From Paulinella micropora (lineage: Eukaryota; Cercozoa; Imbricatea; Euglyphida), in the NCBI GenBank assembly GCA_009731375.1, contig BJOX01000104.1, forward strand, positions 313,313-377,312: a DNA stretch of 64,000 nt. The letters are read 5' to 3'. The notes under the pieces are model-generated. The model made no database searches and was not told the origin of the DNA. It saw only the letters and a list, made by a program, of their open reading frames with translations. A program made the position numbers and the translations under genes. Shown piece by piece: positions 26,457-38,384 of the stretch. Each line of letters begins with the position of its first letter. The first letter of the stretch is position 1.

Positions 26457-26702
26457 ATATAATAGAAACCTTTCAAAAATTGTTCCATTTGGGGGATTTC
26501 GACTACAAATAATTTGTCAGCCCCAATTATTCACTGAAAACAATTCATGCAGCAGAAAAGCATTTTTCCTTTCTTTCCAACAGTATTGTCTGAGTCTTGT
26601 CTGTGTCTGTGTCTGTGTCTGTGTGTTTGTGTCTGTGTGTCTGTGTCTGTTTGTCTGTGTCTGTATCTGTGTCTGTGTCAGTCTGTGTCTGTGTCTGTGT
26701 CT

Positions 26703-28495
26703 AACATAACATAACATAACATAACATAACATAGCATTACATTACATTACATTACATTACATTACATTGCATTACATTACATGACATAACATGACATAAA
26801 ATAACATAACATAATTACATAACAACATAACATAACATAACATAACATAACATATCATAACATAACATAACATAGCATAACATAATAAACATAACATAAC
26901 ATAACATAACGTAACATAACATAACGTAACATAACATAACGTAACATAACATTACATTACATTACATTACATTACATTACATACATTAAATTACATTACA
27001 TTACATTACATAATAACACACAACATGACATAACATAACATAACATAACGTAACATAAAAATAACATAACATAACATGACATAACATAACATAACATAAC
27101 ATAACATTACATTACATTACATTACATAACATAACATAACATAATAACATAACAACATAACATAACATAACATAACATAACACAACATAACATAACATAA
27201 CATAACATAATAAACATAACATAACGTAACATAACATAACATAACATAACTTAACGTAACGTAACATAACATAAAAAATAACATAACATAACATAACAGA
27301 ACATAACATAACATAGCATAACACATTACATTACATTACATTACATGACATAACATGACATAACATGACATAACATGACATAACATAACAACATGACATA
27401 ACATAACATAACATAACGTAACATAACATAACATAACATAACATGGATAACATAGATAACATAACATAACATAACATAACATAACATAGCATAACATAAT
27501 AAACATAACGTAACATAACATAACATAACATAACATAACATAACGTAACATAAAACATAACATAACATAACATAACGTAACATAACATAAAAAATAACAT
27601 AACATAACATAACATAACATAACGTAACATAACATAACATAACATGATGCAACATAAGGCTGTGACTGTGCCTGTCTGAGTGCGTGCGTGTGTGTGTGTG
27701 TGTCTGTGTCTGTGTCTGTGTCTGTGTGTCTGTGTCTGTGTCTGTGTCTGTCTGTATGCATGCATGCACGCATACATGTATGTATGTATGTATATATGTA
27801 TGTATGTTATGTTATGTTATGTTACGTTATGTCATGTTACGTTATTTCATGTTCTGTTCTGTTATGTTATGTTATGTTATGTTATGTTATGTTATGTTAT
27901 GTTATGTTATGACACACAGACACAGACACAGACACAGACACACACACACACACAGACGTGCACAGACACAGCCTTCTGTTATGTTATGTAATGTTATGTT
28001 ATGTTATGTTATGTAATGTAATGTAATGTAATGTAATGTAATGTAATGTAATGTAATGCCATGTCATGTACTTTAATGTCATGTCATGTCATGTTATGTT
28101 ATGTTATGTTATGTTATGTCATGCTATGTTATGCCGTGTCATGTCATGTCACATGTTATGTTATGTTAATTTCTGTTATGTTATGTTATGTTATGTTATG
28201 TTATGTTATGTCATGTTTTGTTATGTTTTGTTATGTTTTGTTGTGTTTTGTTGTGTTTTGTTATGTTATGTTATGTTATGTTATGTTATGTTATGTTATG
28301 TTATGTTATGTCATGTTATGTCATGTTATGTTTATGCTATGTTATGCTATGTTAAACTAAGTTATGTTATGTTATGCTATGTTAGCTGCGTTATGTTATG
28401 ATTTGTTATGTTATGTTCTGTTCTGTTCTGTTCTGTTCTGTTACGTCACGTTACGTTACGTCACGTTACGTCACGTCACGTTACGTTACGTTTAC
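26703..28495. repeat. Pentanucleotide (AACAT)n array that flips to (ATGTT)n
   Basis: From 26703 to about 27650 the plus strand carries AACAT units with ACATT and ACGTA variants. From about 27806 to 28495 it carries the complementary ATGTT units. Between them are (TGTCTG)n and (TATG)n blocks (27660-27805); a (CAGACA)n block lies inside the second arm (27912-27975). Confidence 0.95.
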
Positions 28496-28549
28496 GCATG
28501 TATGTGTGTATGTATGTTTTCATGCATGTATGCACAGAAATCACTGTTC

Positions 28550-28684
28550 ATGGCGAGTGGAGATTGGACTACATTTGCGCGACTCGGGTTGGCTCTTGCT
28601 CTTGGTGTTTACATTTCTAACAAACTCTCTAGGGCTTCTTCTTCCTCCCCCTCCTCCCCTACCACCAACAACACCAACAACACC

Positions 28685-28715
<31 letters not shown>

Positions 28716-28904
28716 CTTCTTCTTCTTCTTCTTCATCTTCTTCTTCCTGCTCCTGCTGCTCTCGTCTGTCGTCCTCGTCATCTCCGTCTTCATCTTTATC
28801 TCCTTCCCATCCTGCCATAACTCTTCCAAATCCTCCATCAGAAAGGAAGTCGAGGCAAAAAGACCTCATGCTTTCGGGAGAGGTACCTATCTTATCTATC
28901 TAAC

Positions 28905-28957
<53 letters not shown>

Positions 28958-28994
28958 CATCTATCCATCTATCCATCTATCTATCCATCTATCC

Positions 28995-29031
<37 letters not shown>

Positions 29032-29060
29032 CCTACCTATCTTTCCATTTTAATCTATCC

Positions 29061-29125
<65 letters not shown>

Positions 29126-29509
29126 ATCTATGAACAGCAACGGTCTGTCCCTAGGGACCTCCATACATACATACATACATACATACATACATACATACGT
29201 ACATACATACATACATACATACATACATACATACATGCAGCTCTAAAATTCTTGGGACCCTGTGTTTGTGAATGAGCAAAATTACGCCCACGCCATACAT
29301 ACATAAATACATACATACATACATACATACATACATACATACATACATACATGGGACCCTGTGTTGGTGAATGAGCAAATTACGCCCACACCATATATAC
29401 ATAAATACATACATACATACATATATACATACATACATGCATACGTACATGCATACATACATACATACATACATGCATGCATGCATGCATGCATACATAC
29501 ATACATGCA

Positions 29510-29543
<34 letters not shown>

Positions 29544-29685
29544 AACCTGCATACATATAGCTCTACAATGCGTGGGACCCTGTGTTGGTGAATGAGCGAA
29601 ATTACGCCCACACCATCCATCCATACATACATACATATATACATACGTACATACGTACATACATACATACATACATACATACATG

Positions 29686-29717
<32 letters not shown>

Positions 29718-29921
29718 ATCATGCATACATATAGCTCTACAATGCGCGGGACCCTGTGTTGGTGAATGAGCGAAATTACGCCCACACCATACATACATAA
29801 ATACATACATACATACATACATACATACATACGTACGTACATACATGCATACATACATACATACATACATACATACATACATGCATGCATGCATGCATAC
29901 ATACATACATACATACATAAA

Positions 29922-29955
<34 letters not shown>

Positions 29956-30262
29956 AACATATATACATATAGCTCTACAATGCGTGGGACCCTGTGTTGG
30001 TGAATGAGCGAAATTACGCGCATGATCTATGCAGTCTGATTAACAGACATACATTAAGTATGTATGTATGTATGTATGTATGTATGTATGTATGTATGTG
30101 TATGTATGTATGTGACGAGCGAAATTACGCGCATGATCTATGCACTCTGATTAACAGACATACATTAAGTATGTATGTATGTATGTATGTATGTATGTAT
30201 GTATGTATGTGACGAGCGAAATTACGCGCATGATCTATGCATTCTGATTAACAGACATACAT

Positions 30263-30294
<32 letters not shown>

Positions 30295-30681
30295 TGTATG
30301 TATTTATGTATGTATGTGGCGAGCGAAATTACGCGCATGATCTATGCAGTCTGATTAACAAACATACATTAAGTAGGTATATATTTATGTATGTATGTAT
30401 GTATGTATGTATGTATGTATGTATGTATGTGACGAGCGAAATTACGCGCATGATCTATGCAGTCTGATTAACAAACATACATTAAGTAGGTATGTATTTA
30501 TGTATGTATGTATGTATGTATGTATGTATGTATGTATGTGACGAGCGAAATTACGCCTATGATCCATGCATTCTGATTAACAGACAAGTATGTATGTATG
30601 TATGTATTTATGTATCTATGTGACGAGCGAAATTACGCGCATGATCTATGCAGTCTGATTAACAGATATACATTAAGTAGG

Positions 30682-30713
<32 letters not shown>

Positions 30714-30899
30714 CATGTATGTATGTATGTATGTATGTATGTATATATGTGACGAGCGAAATTACGCGCATGATCTATGCATTCTGATTAACAGACAAGT
30801 ATGTATGTATGTATGTATGTGTGTATGTATGTATGTATGCACATGTATGTATGTATGTATGTATGTATAGGTGGGCAGAATTTCGTTGCCATCCCTCTT

Positions 30900-30949
<50 letters not shown>

Positions 30950-30966
30950 CATCCATCCATCCATCC

Positions 30967-31009
<43 letters not shown>

Positions 31010-31133
31010 CCATCCCGGACACATGCACAGTACACAAATTACTGTTTGATGTGAAACTGCGTTGCTTTGCAAGGACTACATTCCTTTGCGACATCTCATC
31101 TATCTATCTATCTATCTATCCATCCATCCATCC

Positions 31134-31168
<35 letters not shown>

Positions 31169-31198
31169 CATCCATCCATCCATCCATCCATCCATCTA

Positions 31199-31234
<36 letters not shown>

Positions 31235-31255
31235 CATCCATCCATCCATCCATCC

Positions 31256-31291
<36 letters not shown>

Positions 31292-31323
31292 CTCTATCTA
31301 TCTATCTATCCATCCATCCATCC

Positions 31324-31400
<77 letters not shown>

Positions 31401-31649
31401 GCACCTCTTGGCCCATGCATGCATGTACACATATATATTCAAATATGTATGTATCTATGTATCTATGTACTAGCGAAATAGAATTTCGTCGCCACCTTTT
31501 TCTTCACCTTTTGGGCCATCAAGGGAAGAATTGTTACTTGGAGCCACCCTTCTTCTGCGATTATGGTTACAACATCTCTCTCGGTGATAATTTCTATTGC
31601 AATTTTAATTGTGTGCTCCTGGATATCTGCCCAATTACAATCGGTCCCT

Positions 31650-31692
<43 letters not shown>

Positions 31693-32007
31693 ACAATCAG
31701 TCCAAGCATGNNNNNNNNNNNNNNNNNNNNNNNNNNNNNNNNNNNNNNNNNNNNNNNNNNNNNNNNNNNNNNCCCCCCCCCCCCCCCTCTCTCCCTCGTT
31801 CTCTCTCTCTCTCTCTTCCTCTTTCTCTTTCCTCCATCCAGGCGATAACTGCTTGTTAGCTCCCGGTGTGCAGCTCCTCACAGGTCAAACATACATACAT
31901 ACATATATACATATACATTCATACATACATACACATACATACCTAGATACTTACATATGTACATACATACATACATACATACATACATACATGCATACAC
32001 GCATACA

Positions 32008-32041
<34 letters not shown>

Positions 32042-32658
32042 CATACATACATACATACATACATACATACATACATACATACATACATACATACATACCT
32101 ACATACATACATACATACATACATACATACATACATACATACACACATACAGACATACACGCATACATGCATACATACATACATACATACATACATACAT
32201 ACATAGGTACACATCCGACAGATCCCAGCAAGCGATCACATACACACATACATACATACACACATACATACATACATACATACATACATACATACACATA
32301 CATACATACATACATACATACTACATACATACATACATACATACATAGCTACACATCCGACAGATCCCAGCAAGCGATCAGCACCACCAAAAGGCCAAGG
32401 TTGTACATACATACATACATACATACATACATAATCAAGCGATCAGCACCACCCAAAGGCCAAGGTTACATACATACATACATCCATCCATCCAAACATA
32501 CATACATACATACATACATACATAATCAAGCGATCAGCACCACCAAAATGCCAAGGTTACACACATACATAACATACATACATGCATACATACATACATA
32601 CATACATGCATATGCATACATACATAATGAAGCGATCAGCACCACCAAAGGGCCAAGG

Positions 32659-32689
<31 letters not shown>

Positions 32690-32810
32690 CATACATACAT
32701 GCATGCATGCATACATACATGCATGCATACATACATACATACATACATACATACATACATACATAATCAAGCGATCAGCACCACCAAAAGGCCAAGGTTA
32801 CATACATACA

Positions 32811-32841
<31 letters not shown>

Positions 32842-33081
32842 CATACATACATGCATACATGCATACATGCATACGTACATGCATGCATACATACATACAT
32901 ACATAATCAAGCGATCGGCACCACCAAAAGGCTAAGGTTGTACATACATACATAACATACATACATACATACATACATACATACATACATACGTAGGGTC
33001 TACGGTATGTATGTATGTATGTATGTATGTATGTATGTATGTATGTATATATGTATGTATGTATGTATATATGTATATATG

Positions 33082-33115
<34 letters not shown>

Positions 33116-33875
33116 TGTATGTACTCATGTACGTATGTATGTGTAGGGCTTCAATATGGTGCTCCTATGTCTATTTGGCCTGACTGCTGGATAGGCTGGA
33201 TAGGCTACGTATGTATGTAAGCACATACTTAAATGTTTTGGATGTGCGCATGCGTAGGTTTGGAATATTTCTATAGGGCATGATGGACTGCTGATAGGCT
33301 ATGTATTAACCCTTAACCCGGCGAGCGCCACATTTGTGGATCATTGCCACAAATGTGCCAGTGCTTTTCAAATTGAATTATTAATTTTAAAATCCACAAA
33401 TGTGGCTTTGATGCCACAAATGTGGCTTTGATCCACAAATGTGGATGATCCACAAACGTGGCTTTGATCCACAAAATGTAATTTTGATCCACAAATGTGG
33501 CATTGATCTACCCTAACCCAACCCACGAGATCCACAAATGTGGTTTTAAACCACAATTGTGGATTGCCGGGCTATGCATTTATTGTTTTCACCACCGGAC
33601 AATGTTTGAAAAAATAAGACATTTGGACCCGACCCGAGTAGGATGGTCACTTGACTGTGGCCCATTGTGCTAACCATTGAATTTTTTCAGGCCATGGCTG
33701 GCACAATTGTGATCACGTGACCATGGACCTGTGACTTCCCAATGTTTTGCGTGGCCGTGGTCACTTTTCACAGTCAAGTGACCACGCTCTTCAGGTCGGG
33801 TCCAACTGTCTTAGTTTTTCGATGTGGTGGAAATAAATAAGTATGTGTGTATGTGTGTATGTATGTATATGTATG

Positions 33876-33907
<32 letters not shown>

Positions 33908-36900
33908 TGTATGCATGCATGCATGCATGCATGCATGCATGTATGCATGCATGTATGCATGTATGTATGTATGTATGTATGTACGTATGTATTCATGCAT
34001 GCATGTATGTATGCATGTATGTATGTGTAGGTTTGGAATATGGTGCTGCAATATCTATTGGGTATATGGCTGCTGGATAGGCTATGCATGCATGCATGCA
34101 TAACCTACTTATAATACATGTATGTATGTATGTATGTATGGATGGATGGATGGATGGATGGATTCACGTGAAGGTTTGGAATATGTTGCTGCAATATCTA
34201 TTTGGTATGACTGCTGGATAGGCTATGCATGCATGCATGCATAACCTACTTATAATACATGTATGTATGTATGGATGGATGGATGGATGGATGGATGGAT
34301 GGATGGATGGATGGATTCACGTGTAGGTTTGGAATATGTTGCTGCAATATCTATTGGGTATGACTGCTGGATAGGCTATGCATGCATGCATGCATAACCT
34401 ACTTATAATACATGTATGTATGTATGTATGTATGGATGGATGGATGGATGGATGGATGNNNNNNNNNNNNNNNNNNNNNNNNNNNNNNNNNNNNNNNNNN
34501 NNNNNNNNNNNNNNNNNNNNNNNNNNNNNNNNNNNNNNNNNNNNNNNNNNNNNNNNNNNNNNNNNNNNNNNNNNNNNNNNNNNNNNNNNNNNNNNNNNNN
34601 NNNNNNNNNNNNNNNNNNNNNNNNNNNNNNNNNNNNNNNNNNNNNNNNNNNNNNNNNNNNNNNNNNNNNNNNNNNNNNNNNNNNNNNNNNNNNNNNNNNN
34701 NNNNNNNNNNNNNNNNNNNNNNNNNNNNNNNNNNNNNNNNNNNNNNNNNNNNNNNNNNNNNNNNNNNNNNNNNNNNNNNNNNNNNNNNNNNNNNNNNNNN
34801 NNNNNNNNNNNNNNNNNNNNNNNNNNNNNNNNNNNNNNNNNNNNNNNNNNNNNNNNNNNNNNNNNNNNNNNNNNNNNNNNNNNNNNNNNNNNNNNNNNNN
34901 NNNNNNNNNNNNNNNNNNNNNNNNNNNNNNNNNNNNNNNNNNNNNNNNNNNNNNNNNNNNNNNNNNNNNNNNNNNNNNNNNNNNNNNNNNNNNNNNNNNN
35001 NNNNNNNNNNNNNNNNNNNNNNNNNNNNNNNNNNNNNNNNNNNNNNNNNNNNNNNNNNNNNNNNNNNNNNNNNNNNNNNNNNNNNNNNNNNNNNNNNNNN
35101 NNNNNNNNNNNNNNNNNNNNNNNNNNNNNNNNNNNNNNNNNNNNNNNNNNNNNNNNNNNNNNNNNNNNNNNNNNNNNNNNNNNNNNNNNNNNNNNNNNNN
35201 NNNNNNNNNNNNNNNNNNNNNNNNNNNNNNNNNNNNNNNNNNNNNNNNNNNNNNNNNNNNNNNNNNNNNNNNNNNNNNNNNNNNNNNNNNNNNNNNNNNN
35301 NNNNNNNNNNNNNNNNNNNNNNNNNNNNNNNNNNNNNNNNNNNNNNNNNNNNNNNNNNNNNNNNNNNNNNNNNNNNNNNNNNNNNNNNNNNNNNNNNNNN
35401 NNNNNNNNNNNNNNNNNNACCTATGTATGTATGTACTATATCTGAGGCGTACTGATGCAGCTAATGGCATATCCTCAACGGACATAAGCCTCCAATACCC
35501 TTGTTCGAGGTCCTCCACCCCCCGTGTCAGTCTCTCGCCTGATGATCGGGGCCACCGATGGAGCTCCTGAGGGCAAGACTGCACTAAGCCGAGGTTATTC
35601 CGCAGTCCCAGCAACCTCTTGCAAGACGTCACCGAATGTGCAAGTGCATACACCAAGCGCGGTTGCTAGAGCTGCCTCGAAACCCCACCCATAACAATCT
35701 GGTGTCTGCTGGGTCCTGGGCTATCAACCAGCATATGCGGAGTTTAAGATCTTTTACGCGCGCAACGACCCTCCTCCCCAGCATCTACCACCAAAGGGTT
35801 ATGAGTTGGCGTCACAGTTTAACGCCTTGAGGCCATTGGGCTGTGTATGTATGTATGGATGTATGGATGGATGGATGGATGGATGGATGGATGGATGGAT
35901 GGATTCACGTGTAGGTTTGGAATATGTTGCTGCAATATCTATTGGGTAACTGCTGGATAGGCTATGCATGCATGCATACATAACCTACTTATAATACATG
36001 TATGTATGTATGGATGGATGGATGGATGGATGGATGGATTCACGTGTAGGTTTGGAATATGTTGCTGCAATATCTATTGGGTATGACTGCTGGGATAGGC
36101 TATGCATGCATGCATGCATAACCTTCTTAGGCGCGTTCTAAACCACCCAGAATTCCGGGTTTCTGCGGCCACTTGCTGGGTTTTTGCCTCCTGAAAAGCC
36201 TGGCCCGTGGTGCCACTTTCACACCCAGAACCCGGAAATCTGGTGGGTGGTGTAGAACGGACCTTATAATACATGTATGTATGTATGTATGGATGGATGG
36301 ATGGATGGATGGATGGATGGATGGATGGATAGATGGATGGATGGATGCAAGTGTAGCTTTGAAATATGGTGCTGCTATTTCGATTGGGTATGACTGCTGG
36401 ATAGGCTATGTATCCATGTATTCATCACCTACTTATGATACATGTATGTATGTATGTATGTATGTATGTATGTATGTCTGGATGCATTCACGTATGTACG
36501 TATGTATGTATGTATGTATGTATGTATGTATGTATGTATATATGTATGTATGTAGGTTTGGGATATGGTGCTGCTATTTCGATTCATGACTGCTGGCTAG
36601 GCTATGCATGCATGTATGTGTAGGTTTAGAATATGGTGCTGCAATTTCTATTGGGCATGACTGCTGGATAGGAGCTGGAGCGATGATCCTGCCAGGTGGA
36701 CAGACAACAACCAAGAATAGTATATTATGTGGCTAGCCACAAATTTGACGTGTTTTGCGGGCGAGCCGGAGCCGGGCCGGCGAGCCCGCAAAACACGTCA
36801 GATTTGGCGCGCCGCATATGTAGTTTTATCGGTAACCTGACCACGTTTTGTGGAGGTGACCGATAAAATAACAACAGCAATCATCACAACAAGAGCAACA

Positions 36901-37414
36901 ATAACAGCAACAACGCCTGTAAGAGGAAACATGACATGACATGACATGACTGACATAACATAACATAAGATGACATGACATGACATGACATGACATGACA
37001 TAACATAACATAACATGACATGACATAACATAACATAACATGACATGACATGACATAACATAACATAACATAACATAACATAGCATGACATAACATGACA
37101 TGACATAACATAACATAACATAACATAACATAACAAACAGAATAAACAAACAAATCTTCAAACACAGAGAGAGAGAGAAAGAGGAAGGAGGGGTGGGGGA
37201 GGGTGGGAGGGAGAGAAGTTTCTGTACAAGTATGTATGCATATATGACATATGTTTATATATCAAAGTACATAACCTTGTCCATGTATGCATATGTACAT
37301 ATATAAATATATATTTGTTTTGTAAAATATATTGTATATGCATAACACGTTGGTGTGCATATGTATTAAAGGTGTATCTTTGGGGAATGGCGTGACGGTG
37401 GCAGCAGGAGCAGT

Positions 37415-37468
<54 letters not shown>

Positions 37469-37474
37469 TCTCTG

Positions 37475-37539
<65 letters not shown>

Positions 37540-38374
37540 GTGTGTGNNNNNNNNNNNNNNNNNNNNNNNNNNNNNNNNNNNNNNNNNNNNNNNNNNNNNN
37601 NNNNNNNNNNNNNNNNNNNNNNNNNNNNNNNNNNNNNNNNNNNNNNNNNNNNNNNNNNNNNNNNNNNNNNNNNNNNNNNNNNNNNNNNNNNNNNNNNNNN
37701 NNNNNNNNNNNNNNNNNNNNNNNNNNNNNNNNNNNNNNNNNNNNNNNNNNNNNNNNNNNNNNNNNNNNNNNNNNNNNNNNNNNNNNNNNNNNNNNNNNNN
37801 NNNNNNNNNNNNNNNNNNNNNNNNNNNNNNNNNNNNNNNNNNNNNNNNNNNNNNNNNNNNNNNNNNNNNNNNNNNNNNNNNNNNNNNNNNNNNNNNNNNN
37901 NNNNNNNNNNNNNNNNNNNNNNNNNNNNNNNNNNNNNNNNNNNNNNNNNNNNNNNNNNNNNNNNNNNNNNNNNNNNNNNNNNNNNNNNNNNNNNNNNNNN
38001 NNNNNNNNNNNNNNNNNNNNNNNNNNNNNNNNNNNNNNNNNNNNNNNNNNNNNNNNNNNNNNNNNNNNNNNNNNNNNNNNNNNNNNNNNNNNNNNNNNNN
38101 NNNNNNNNNNNNNNNNNNNACTATGTGATTATGCATGAGCTTGTGTGTATATGTCTGTTCCCCCATGTGTCTATCTGTGTGTAACAAGGTGACTACGACG
38201 TGTCTGGAAGACTATTGTGTCTTGGCTGGATGTCCGGCCCGCATCCTCAAGCGCCTGCCCAGGGTTAACAAAAGCGATAGGCCTGATGAAATTGGTGGCC
38301 GAAATTCGCCACTTCAGGCGACCGGACCGGCCGATCCGGGCAGTAGGTGGCACCCCTTGGATGGACCGGACTGA
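28550..38374 (+). CDS. Sugar O-acetyltransferase (maltose/galactoside acetyltransferase family), 8 exons, 324 aa
   Basis: Proposed exons: 28550-28882, 29973-30057, 31482-31643, 31842-31883, 32349-32399, 36624-36695, 37372-37415, 38189-38374 (stop TGA). All introns are GT..AG, phases agree and the sum is 325 codons. The protein matches the LacA/Maa left-handed beta-helix family along its length: [19 protein letters not shown] (residues ~105-123, the family's N-terminal MLAGELY..DP-L-ER motif), [19 protein letters not shown] (~159-177), NFNCVLLD, then TATHPTDP with the catalytic His at ~210, [23 protein letters not shown] and [13 protein letters not shown]. These enzymes transfer acetyl from acetyl-CoA to sugars, usually as trimers. 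Unlike the ~185-200-aa bacterial forms it has a ~90-residue N-terminal extension with a hydrophobic segment (residues 9-22) and a Ser run from a (TTC)n microsatellite, so it may be membrane-anchored. Introns are almost pure satellites built partly from exon fragments. Confidence 0.88.
28895..29125 (+). repeat. (TATC)n array, intron 1 of the acetyltransferase
   Basis: Tetranucleotide array with (CATC) variants, starting 12 bp after the exon 1 donor. Confidence 0.95.
29150..29972 (+). repeat. (CATA)n array with four 5'-part copies of exon 29973-30057
   Basis: Copies at about 29238-29293, 29352-29392, 29561-29611 and 29734-29787 keep the acceptor-side sequence CTCTACAATGCGTGGGACC and run through GAATGAGCGAAATTACGC. 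They then end in CCACACC and (CATA)n where the true exon continues GCATGATC. The second copy lacks the first bases. Confidence 0.9.
30058..30866 (+). repeat. (TATG)n array with seven 3'-part copies of exon 29973-30057
   Basis: Copies begin at about 30114, 30211, 30318, 30431, 30540, 30622 and 30751. Each starts with GACGAGCGAAATTACG and continues through the exon end CTGATTAACAGACATACATT and the donor region; two are shortened (..AACAGACAAGTATG). Most keep a GTATG- or GTAGG-type donor. The spacing is about 80-130 bp. Direct repeats with spacers could look like a CRISPR array, but the spacers are microsatellite and the repeat is exon sequence. Confidence 0.9.
30880..31012 (+). repeat. Partial copy of exon 31482-31643, then (TATC)n
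   Basis: GGCAGAATTTCGTTGCCATC at 30881-30900 repeats the acceptor and first bases of exon 3 (AGAATTTCGTCGCCACC) and then runs into (TATC)n. Confidence 0.75.
31013..31095 (+). repeat. ~85-bp coding-like segment shared with 48166-48250
   Basis: Starts CCATCCCGGACACATGCACA and ends GCGACATCTCATC next to (TATC)n. It is nearly identical to a minus-strand segment at 48166-48250 in an intron of another gene. One frame reads [16 protein letters not shown] and then [11 protein letters not shown], so it looks like an exon fragment of a third gene, but no donor follows either copy. Confidence 0.7.
31096..31400 (+). repeat. (TATC)n/(CATC)n array, intron 2
   Basis: Alternating blocks of TATC and CATC upstream of exon 3. 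Confidence 0.95.
31890..32348 (+). repeat. (CATA)n array with one 5'-part copy of exon 32349-32399
   Basis: At 32206-32238 TAG is followed by GTACACATCCGACAGATCCC and AGCAAGCGATCA, then the array resumes. The genuine exon differs by starting CT (giving Ala before Thr-His-Pro) and continues. Confidence 0.9.
32400..32990 (+). repeat. (CATA)n array with five 3'-part copies of exon 32349-32399
   Basis: Copies of AAGCGATCAGCACCACCAAA plus AGGCCAAGGTT occur at about 32434, 32527, 32630, 32768 and 32907. They lack the first half of the exon, including the codon of the catalytic His. Confidence 0.9.
33307..33573. repeat. Element made of CCACAAATGTGG palindromes
   Basis: About eight palindromes of the type CCACAAATGTGG, alternating with GCTTTGAT spacers, between inverted ends (CCCGGC..GCCGGG). 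A single CCACAAATGTGG also occurs near 6200. Confidence 0.8.
33615..33813. mobile_element. MITE-like inverted-repeat element, ~199 bp
   Basis: Ends TAAGACATTTGGACCCGACC and GGTCGGGTCCAACTGTCTTA are inverted copies. The similarity continues inward through GGTCACTTGACTGTG for about 46 bp. No target duplication is clear and there is no coding capacity. Confidence 0.65.
35440..35845. other. Island of non-repetitive sequence inside the exon-copy array
   Basis: About 400 bp with normal composition following the large gap, open in part on both strands and without recognisable motifs. The array resumes immediately after, so it is probably an insertion, perhaps the end of an element lying in the gap. 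Confidence 0.5.
36130..36263. mobile_element. 134-bp MITE with TTA target duplication
   Basis: Ends GGCGCGTTCTAAACCACCC and GGTCCGTTCTACACCACCC (second one read inverted), flanked by TTA at 36127-36129 and 36264-36266. Sister units of the surrounding array read AACCTACTTATAATAC without the insert and show the empty site. TTA duplication and GG ends fit the PIF/Harbinger type. Confidence 0.8.
36741..36868. repeat. Two adjacent hairpins
   Basis: 36741-36805: 22-bp arms AAATTTGACGTGTTTTGCGG(GC) with one mismatch around a GC-rich loop. 36824-36868: arms TTTTATCGGTAACCT and AGGTGACCGATAAAA with one mismatch. They lie in the intron just after exon 36624-36695. Confidence 0.85.
36928..37135. repeat. 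(ACATG)n/(ACATA)n pentanucleotide array
   Basis: Same pentamer family as the array at 26.7-28.5 kb. Confidence 0.95.
37416..37546. repeat. (CT)n and (TA)n microsatellite next to a 573-bp gap
   Basis: Starts at the donor of exon 37372-37415. The gap 37547-38119 forms the rest of the intron. Confidence 0.95.
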
Positions 38375-38384
38375 ATAGCTGCAA

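Larger units (their letters stand above)
33001..36623 (+). repeat. Tandem array of nine 5'-part copies of exon 36624-36695
   Basis: Acceptor TAG plus GTTTGGAATATGTTGCTGCA and the following ..GACTGCTGGATAGG occur at about 33148, 33257, 34030, 34169, 34327, 35916, 36051, 36358 and 36556. Each diverges after TGGATAGG into CTATGCATGC and (TATG)n/(GATG)n. The real exon (tenth) continues AGCTGGAGCGATGATCC to its donor. The gap at 34459-35418 lies inside the array and may hold more copies. Confidence 0.9.

Noticed and set aside
26703-28495. Telomeric or centromeric satellite
   Set aside because: The AACAT pentamer is not a known telomere repeat, both orientations occur, and ordinary genes lie close by on both sides.
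30058-30866. CRISPR-like array of direct repeats with spacers
   Set aside because: The repeat is exon sequence, the spacers are (TATG)n of varying length, there are no cas genes, and the DNA is eukaryotic.
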